Origin: an uncultured Bacteroides sp.
Lineage (GTDB): Bacteria; Bacteroidota; Bacteroidia; Bacteroidales; Bacteroidaceae
Length of the DNA stretch: 64,000 nt
Reading direction: 5' to 3'
Assembly: GCA_944321495.1 (NCBI GenBank)
Contig: CALULP010000010.1
Location: 1-64,000, forward strand
The notes beneath the pieces were generated by a model, which saw only the letters and a program-made list of their open reading frames with translations, was not told the DNA's origin and searched no databases. The position numbers and the translations under genes were made by a program. Position 1 is the first letter of the stretch; every line of letters begins with the position of its first letter. Shown here piece after piece: positions 60,268-64,000 of the stretch.

Positions 60268-62361
60268 TTGTTGTCCGTCAGTGGCTTACAGCGGTATCCA
60301 TTTCTGCGGCTATTGATGCCGTTAGCCCTCGGCATTTTATGCGGCGATGCTTTTCCTGCACCTGCACCGTTTGGCGCGTATTGGATTGCCATCGGAGTTT
60401 TGTTGGCGGGGTTGATAGTCTGTCATTGCCGGCATTGGGGCGTTGCGTACGGAGTAACGGCATTTGCGTGCTTGCTGTGTCTGGGGTACGTGCTGGCGTC
60501 CCGTGAATGGCAACAGACGGAGTATGCCTTTTCCGGTGAGCCGTCGGTGTACAAAGTGCGGGTTGTGGAAAAACCGGAACCGAAAGAGCGCAGTATATTA
60601 TGTCGTTCCATCGTGTTGGAGGAATATGTGGCGGACACCATTCGTCCGGAAACACGCCGTCCGCTGTTCCTGTTGTATTTCCCGAAAGATTCTGTGGCGG
60701 GCGGCATCAGGCGGGGGGACGAGTTGTTGGTGCATGCCACGCTTTCCCCACCGCAGAACAATGGTAATCCGGATGAGTTTGATTATGTCCGTTTTTTACG
60801 CCAAAGGGGTGGGTGCGGTACTGCCTATGTGCCTGCCGGCCATTGGCAGGCGGTAGGGCATGATAGTGTACGCACTTGGAAGCAGGCGGCATTGGATTGC
60901 AGGGATGCGGTGGTGGAACTATACCGCAGTTTAGGTTTCAAGGGGGATGAATTGTCTGTGTTGTCCGCCTTGACCGTGGGCGACCAGGATGAGTTGAGCG
61001 ACGATATTGTGGAAACTTACTCGGTGTCGGGCGCAAGTCATGTATTGGCTTTGTCCGGGTTGCACATCGGTTTCCTGTATGCTTTGTTTTGGTTTGTGTT
61101 CAGTTGGTTCTGGAAGCGGTGGCGTTGGCTCAAATTCTGGCTGATAGCCGTTATCGTGGTATTGTTGTGGGTGTTTGCCTTCATTACGGGGCTGTCTTCT
61201 TCCGTAGTGCGCTCGGTAACCATGTTTTCGTTGCTGGCATTGTCCGGGTTGCAATTGGAGAAGTTGCTTACGCTGAATACGTTGGCGGCAACTGCTTTTC
61301 TGATGCTGGTGTGCCGTCCGTTTTGGTTGTTTGATGTCGGCTTCCAATTGTCGTTCTTGGCTGTGCTGGCTATCGTGGTGATACAGCCCAGGTTGTACAG
61401 GTTGTGGAAGGTGGACAACCGCCTGCTGCGCTATGTGTGGGGGCTTGCTACAGTCTCTGTATCGGCGCAACTGGCTACGGCGCCTTTGGTATTGCTTTAT
61501 TTCTCGCGTTTCTCCACACATTTTTTGTTGACTAATTTGTGGGTGGTTCCAGTCAGTTCTCTGTTGATGTATGCGGCAGTGGTCTTATTGGCGCTGACAC
61601 CTTTCCCCGTGGTTCAGCAGTGGTTCGCCGGAGGGGTGGAGGGGTTGGTCTGGCTTCAGAACCGGGTGTTGCAGTTGATAGAAGACTTTCCATATTCGTC
61701 GATAGACCATGTTTGGGTAGACAAATGGGAGGTGGCGTTGTTTTATTTGTTGGTAGGTGCGTTGTGTGTGGTGTATATGCGGCGTACGGCGCGCAGTGTG
61801 TTTGGCGCATTGCTTTTGTTGGGCATGCTGGTATCGTGGCACGCGTTTTCCGTATGGCAGTCTGCTCCTTGCCGCAGTCTGGCTTTTTACAATGTACGTG
61901 GGTGTCCGGCAGTGCATTGCTTGACCGAAGGAAGCCGTTCGTGGCTGGTCTGTGCGGACAGTGTGCCGGATGTGTCACGCATTGAACGTTCGTTGTCTCC
62001 ACATTGGAACCGGTTGCATCTGGAAGTTCCCCGCGTAGTGTATGGCGACTGTTCGGATGGACCTGTATTCCTGCGCAATGGCATTGTGGCTTATGCCGGT
62101 AAGCGTGTTTGCTTTTTGCGTGATCAACGTTGGAATAATCTGGAAACGGTAGGCGCTCCTTTGGCCATTGATTACTTGTACGTATGCCGAGGATATAAAG
62201 GGAGCATTGCCGGATTGACTTCTTTGTTTTCCATCGGTATGGTTATATTCGAACCTTCATATTCTGCTTATTACCGTGAACTTATTGTCCGTGACTGTAT
62301 CCGCTTGGGCATATCTTACCTCTCGCTCGATGAACAGGGGGCTGTACGTTTCGTGTTGTGA
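60268..62361 (+). CDS. comEC: ComEC/Rec2-family membrane protein
   Basis: Inner-membrane DNA-uptake channel family, 697 residues. The TTG at 60268 was chosen because GGCGGAGGA lies just upstream and no ATG is available. N-terminal helices lead to a DUF4131/OB-like soluble region. The competence domain follows, with VGDQDELSDDIVETYSVSGA and HVLALSGLHIG, then many helices to ~residue 530. The last ~165 residues lack the HxHxDH metal-binding motif of the metallo-beta-lactamase domain found in Bacillus ComEC. DNA uptake in this organism is not implied by the gene alone. 12 bp after rpe. Confidence 0.88.
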   Translation: MLSVSGLQRYPFLRLLMPLALGILCGDAFPAPAPFGAYWIAIGVLLAGLIVCHCRHWGVAYGVTAFACLLCLGYVLASREWQQTEYAFSGEPSVYKVRVVEKPEPKERSILCRSIVLEEYVADTIRPETRRPLFLLYFPKDSVAGGIRRGDELLVHATLSPPQNNGNPDEFDYVRFLRQRGGCGTAYVPAGHWQAVGHDSVRTWKQAALDCRDAVVELYRSLGFKGDELSVLSALTVGDQDELSDDIVETYSVSGASHVLALSGLHIGFLYALFWFVFSWFWKRWRWLKFWLIAVIVVLLWVFAFITGLSSSVVRSVTMFSLLALSGLQLEKLLTLNTLAATAFLMLVCRPFWLFDVGFQLSFLAVLAIVVIQPRLYRLWKVDNRLLRYVWGLATVSVSAQLATAPLVLLYFSRFSTHFLLTNLWVVPVSSLLMYAAVVLLALTPFPVVQQWFAGGVEGLVWLQNRVLQLIEDFPYSSIDHVWVDKWEVALFYLLVGALCVVYMRRTARSVFGALLLLGMLVSWHAFSVWQSAPCRSLAFYNVRGCPAVHCLTEGSRSWLVCADSVPDVSRIERSLSPHWNRLHLEVPRVVYGDCSDGPVFLRNGIVAYAGKRVCFLRDQRWNNLETVGAPLAIDYLYVCRGYKGSIAGLTSLFSIGMVIFEPSYSAYYRELIVRDCIRLGISYLSLDEQGAVRFVL

Positions 62362-62437
62362 GGGTAAAAATGGGGTTTGCAGGTCGTTTTGTATATAATA
62401 GGTATTACGGATGCCCGGAAATCCTGTTTTTTTTTAC

Positions 62438-62445
62438 TACTTTTG
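62438..62445 (+). promoter_or_regulatory. -7 promoter box of the nrnA-type gene
   Basis: TACTTTTG, exact -7 match, 45 bp before the ATG at 62490. It supports that start rather than 62358. Confidence 0.55.
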
Positions 62446-62489
62446 CGCTTTCAGAACGTTTACTGAGAAATAATACTTTATCATTCAAT

Positions 62490-63527
62490 ATGTTAAGCAA
62501 AGTAATCAAACAGGCTTCCATAGACCATTTTCACAAATGGCTTACGCATGGTGAGAAGTTTGTAATCGTGTCCCACGTCTCTCCCGATGGCGATGCCGTT
62601 GGTTCTTCATTGGGTTTGTGGCATTTCCTGTGCTCTCAGGGGAAAACAGCCCATGTCATAGTGCCCAATGCTTTCCCTGATTTCTTGAAATGGATGCCTG
62701 GCAGCAAAGATATCCTGTTGTACGACCGTTATAAGGCTTTTGCCAACAAGCTTATAGCCGAAGCCGATGTGATTTGCTGTCTGGACTTCAATGCCATTCA
62801 TCGCATTGATGCTGTCGGGCAGGCTGTGCTTGCCTCACCGGCGCGCAAGATTTTGATAGACCATCATTTGCATCCCGAGGATTTTTGCCGCATTATCATT
62901 TCCCATCCCGAGATATCGTCTACTTCTGAACTGGTATTCCGGCTTATTTGCCGTTTGGGCTATTTTGGCGAGATTACCAAAGAAGGTGCCGAGTGCATTT
63001 ACACGGGGATGATGACTGATACGGGCGGTTTTACTTATAATTCGAACAACCGGGAAATTTATTTTATTATCAGTGAATTGCTGTCGAAAGGCATCGATAA
63101 GGATGCTATCTACAGAAAGGTGTACAATACTTATTCCGAAAGCCGCCTGCGGCTGATGGGGCATGTGCTGTCGCAGATGACAGTCTATGGCGGCTATAAT
63201 GCTGCCATGATTTCGCTGACCAAGAAAGAGCAGGACCGGTTCCATTACATCCGGGGAGATAGTGAGGGCTTTGTCAATATCCCACTTAGCATCAAGGGCG
63301 TGATACTGTCCTGTTTCTTGCGGGAAGATACGGAAAAGCCCATGATAAAAATATCCCTCCGCTCGGTGGGGACTTTCCCGTGCAACCAACTGGCTGCCGA
63401 ATTCTTCAACGGAGGTGGCCACCTCAACGCTTCGGGCGGGGAGTTTTATGGCACCATGGACGAAGCCCGCAAGGTATGGGAACAGGCGTTGGAAAAATAT
63501 AAGCCGTTGCTTACCTCTAAAGATTAG
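62490..63527 (+). CDS. nrnA: DHH phosphoesterase, NrnA type (nanoRNase/pAp phosphatase)
   Basis: Protein of 345 residues. Start 62490 (MLSKVIKQA) follows a consensus -7 box. DHH-domain metal motifs: VSHVSPDGDAVGSSLG, CLDFNAIHRID, IDHHLHP and MTDTGGFTYNS. The DHHA1 motif GGGHLNASGG is near the C-terminus. NrnA enzymes degrade 2-5-nt RNAs and dephosphorylate 3',5'-pAp; the dual activity is known for the family, not tested here. Complete length, independent promoter. Confidence 0.93.
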   Translation: MLSKVIKQASIDHFHKWLTHGEKFVIVSHVSPDGDAVGSSLGLWHFLCSQGKTAHVIVPNAFPDFLKWMPGSKDILLYDRYKAFANKLIAEADVICCLDFNAIHRIDAVGQAVLASPARKILIDHHLHPEDFCRIIISHPEISSTSELVFRLICRLGYFGEITKEGAECIYTGMMTDTGGFTYNSNNREIYFIISELLSKGIDKDAIYRKVYNTYSESRLRLMGHVLSQMTVYGGYNAAMISLTKKEQDRFHYIRGDSEGFVNIPLSIKGVILSCFLREDTEKPMIKISLRSVGTFPCNQLAAEFFNGGGHLNASGGEFYGTMDEARKVWEQALEKYKPLLTSKD

Positions 63528-63599
63528 CACACGGCGGGACGGAAAGGTTAAAAGATGAGAACTTTGCGCCTGTGGGTGTGTACTTACCGGGAAATACTG

Positions 63600-63607
63600 T
63601 ATTTTTG
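63600..63607 (+). promoter_or_regulatory. -7 promoter box of the last gene
   Basis: TATTTTTG, exact -7 match, 23 bp before the ATG at 63631. Confidence 0.5.
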
Positions 63608-63630
63608 CGACAGATTATCGAATTTTAATT

Positions 63631-64000
63631 ATGAAGAAATTAATATACCTCTTTTTAGCTCTGTTTACCCTTTGTATCGGATTCCAAGCGTGTGATGATA
63701 CTAAAACCTATGCCGAGATGCTGGATGAAGAAGATGATGCCATTGCTGCCTTTATCCGTGACAGCAGCATTACGGTGATTTCGCAAAGCCGATTTTATGC
63801 ACAGGACTCTGTGACCGATGTGTCGAAAAATGAATATGTGCAACTTGCCAGCGGCGTATATATGCAGATAGTTGATGCCGGCGTGGAGGATGAGGCGGAT
63901 ACCGTGAAGAATAATGATGTCGTGTTGACCCGTTTCTCCGAATATTGTATCATTGAAGACCCGGACAGGGGATTGTATAAGGGAATGACCTACTCCAATT
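63631..64000 (+). CDS. Partial DUF4827-like lipoprotein, runs off the window
   Basis: The first 123 codons are visible. MKKLIYLFLALFTLCIGFQAC is a signal peptide with the lipobox cysteine at residue 21. The acidic start of the mature part and SITVISQSRFYAQDSVTD resemble DUF4827 lipoproteins of Bacteroidales, which look FKBP-like; the name is from memory. The protein continues beyond position 64000, so the C-terminus is unknown. Confidence 0.7.
   Translation, partial: MKKLIYLFLALFTLCIGFQACDDTKTYAEMLDEEDDAIAAFIRDSSITVISQSRFYAQDSVTDVSKNEYVQLASGVYMQIVDAGVEDEADTVKNNDVVLTRFSEYCIIEDPDRGLYKGMTYSN

Noticed and set aside
1..64000. tRNA or rRNA genes
   Set aside because: I looked in the larger gaps (934-1215, 6517-6685, 28917-29254, 50868-51069, 55699-56206) and saw no cloverleaf or rRNA-like sequence; a tRNAscan run would be decisive.

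Overview
The window reads as chromosomal DNA from a Bacteroides-type member of the Bacteroidota. The evidence is NVEALA-family peptides, many lipoboxes, fimbrillin and DUF3575/DUF5119/DUF4906 fimbrial genes, the fused DAHP synthase/chorismate mutase, MIDQ-type DnaG, and many exact matches to the Bacteroidota -7 promoter box (TAnnTTTG). No rRNA, tRNA, transposase, phage or CRISPR locus was recognised.

Region 1 (1-12.5 kb) is an accessory envelope locus on the + strand. It holds two small secreted four-cysteine peptides (an NVEALA peptide at 3330 and a diverged relative at 6686), five predicted beta-propeller lipoproteins, two thioredoxin-like proteins, a signal peptidase I, a transglutaminase-like/discoidin-like lipoprotein and an O-antigen-ligase-like membrane protein with TPR-like repeats. 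Gene order suggests a peptide export/maturation/recognition system of unknown function. Its segments differ sharply in base composition, so it looks mosaic.

Region 2 (12.6-21.6 kb) is an RND efflux operon with one adaptor, two different permeases and one TolC-like channel. Region 3 (21.8-28.9 kb) is housekeeping: nadK (- strand), then pdxJ, exbB/exbD/tonB-like genes, a DJ-1/PfpI protein, ispD and recG.

Region 4 (29.1-38.7 kb) is a fimbria-like surface locus: DUF3575, DUF5119, three fimbrillin-like lipoproteins and a large DUF4906-like protein. It is interrupted by a cytoplasmic-looking HU-like/DUF4469 gene flanked by a highly structured non-coding segment and an array of palindromes. Region 5 (38.9-43.9 kb) holds an M23/LysM peptidase, a DUF1599 protein, a DoxX/thioredoxin-like membrane protein, tpiA, a SPOR protein and folE.

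Region 6 (43.9-50.4 kb, - strand) is an aromatic amino-acid operon, pheA - aminotransferase - DAHP synthase/chorismate mutase - tyrA, followed by dnaG. Upstream of pheA is a complete leader-peptide attenuator: a consensus promoter, a 28-codon ORF with nine consecutive Phe/Tyr codons, a terminator hairpin and a competing antiterminator pairing. It is probably the clearest undescribed regulatory element in the window. Region 7 (50.4-55.7 kb, - strand) has an AraC fragment, a four-copy 23-bp palindrome array, a TPR protein, recQ and recJ. Region 8 (56.2-64 kb, + strand) has a Sua5/TsaC-type gene, a ClC channel with CBS domains, fmt, rpe, comEC, an NrnA-type DHH phosphoesterase and a truncated DUF4827-like lipoprotein at the right edge.

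Several families of short intergenic repeats recur. These are TTGACAA heptamers, TTCTTCAT-type repeats, a 23-nt inverted repeat and a 16-nt inverted repeat. Two of the families run into coding sequence and supply protein termini or a signal-peptide core.
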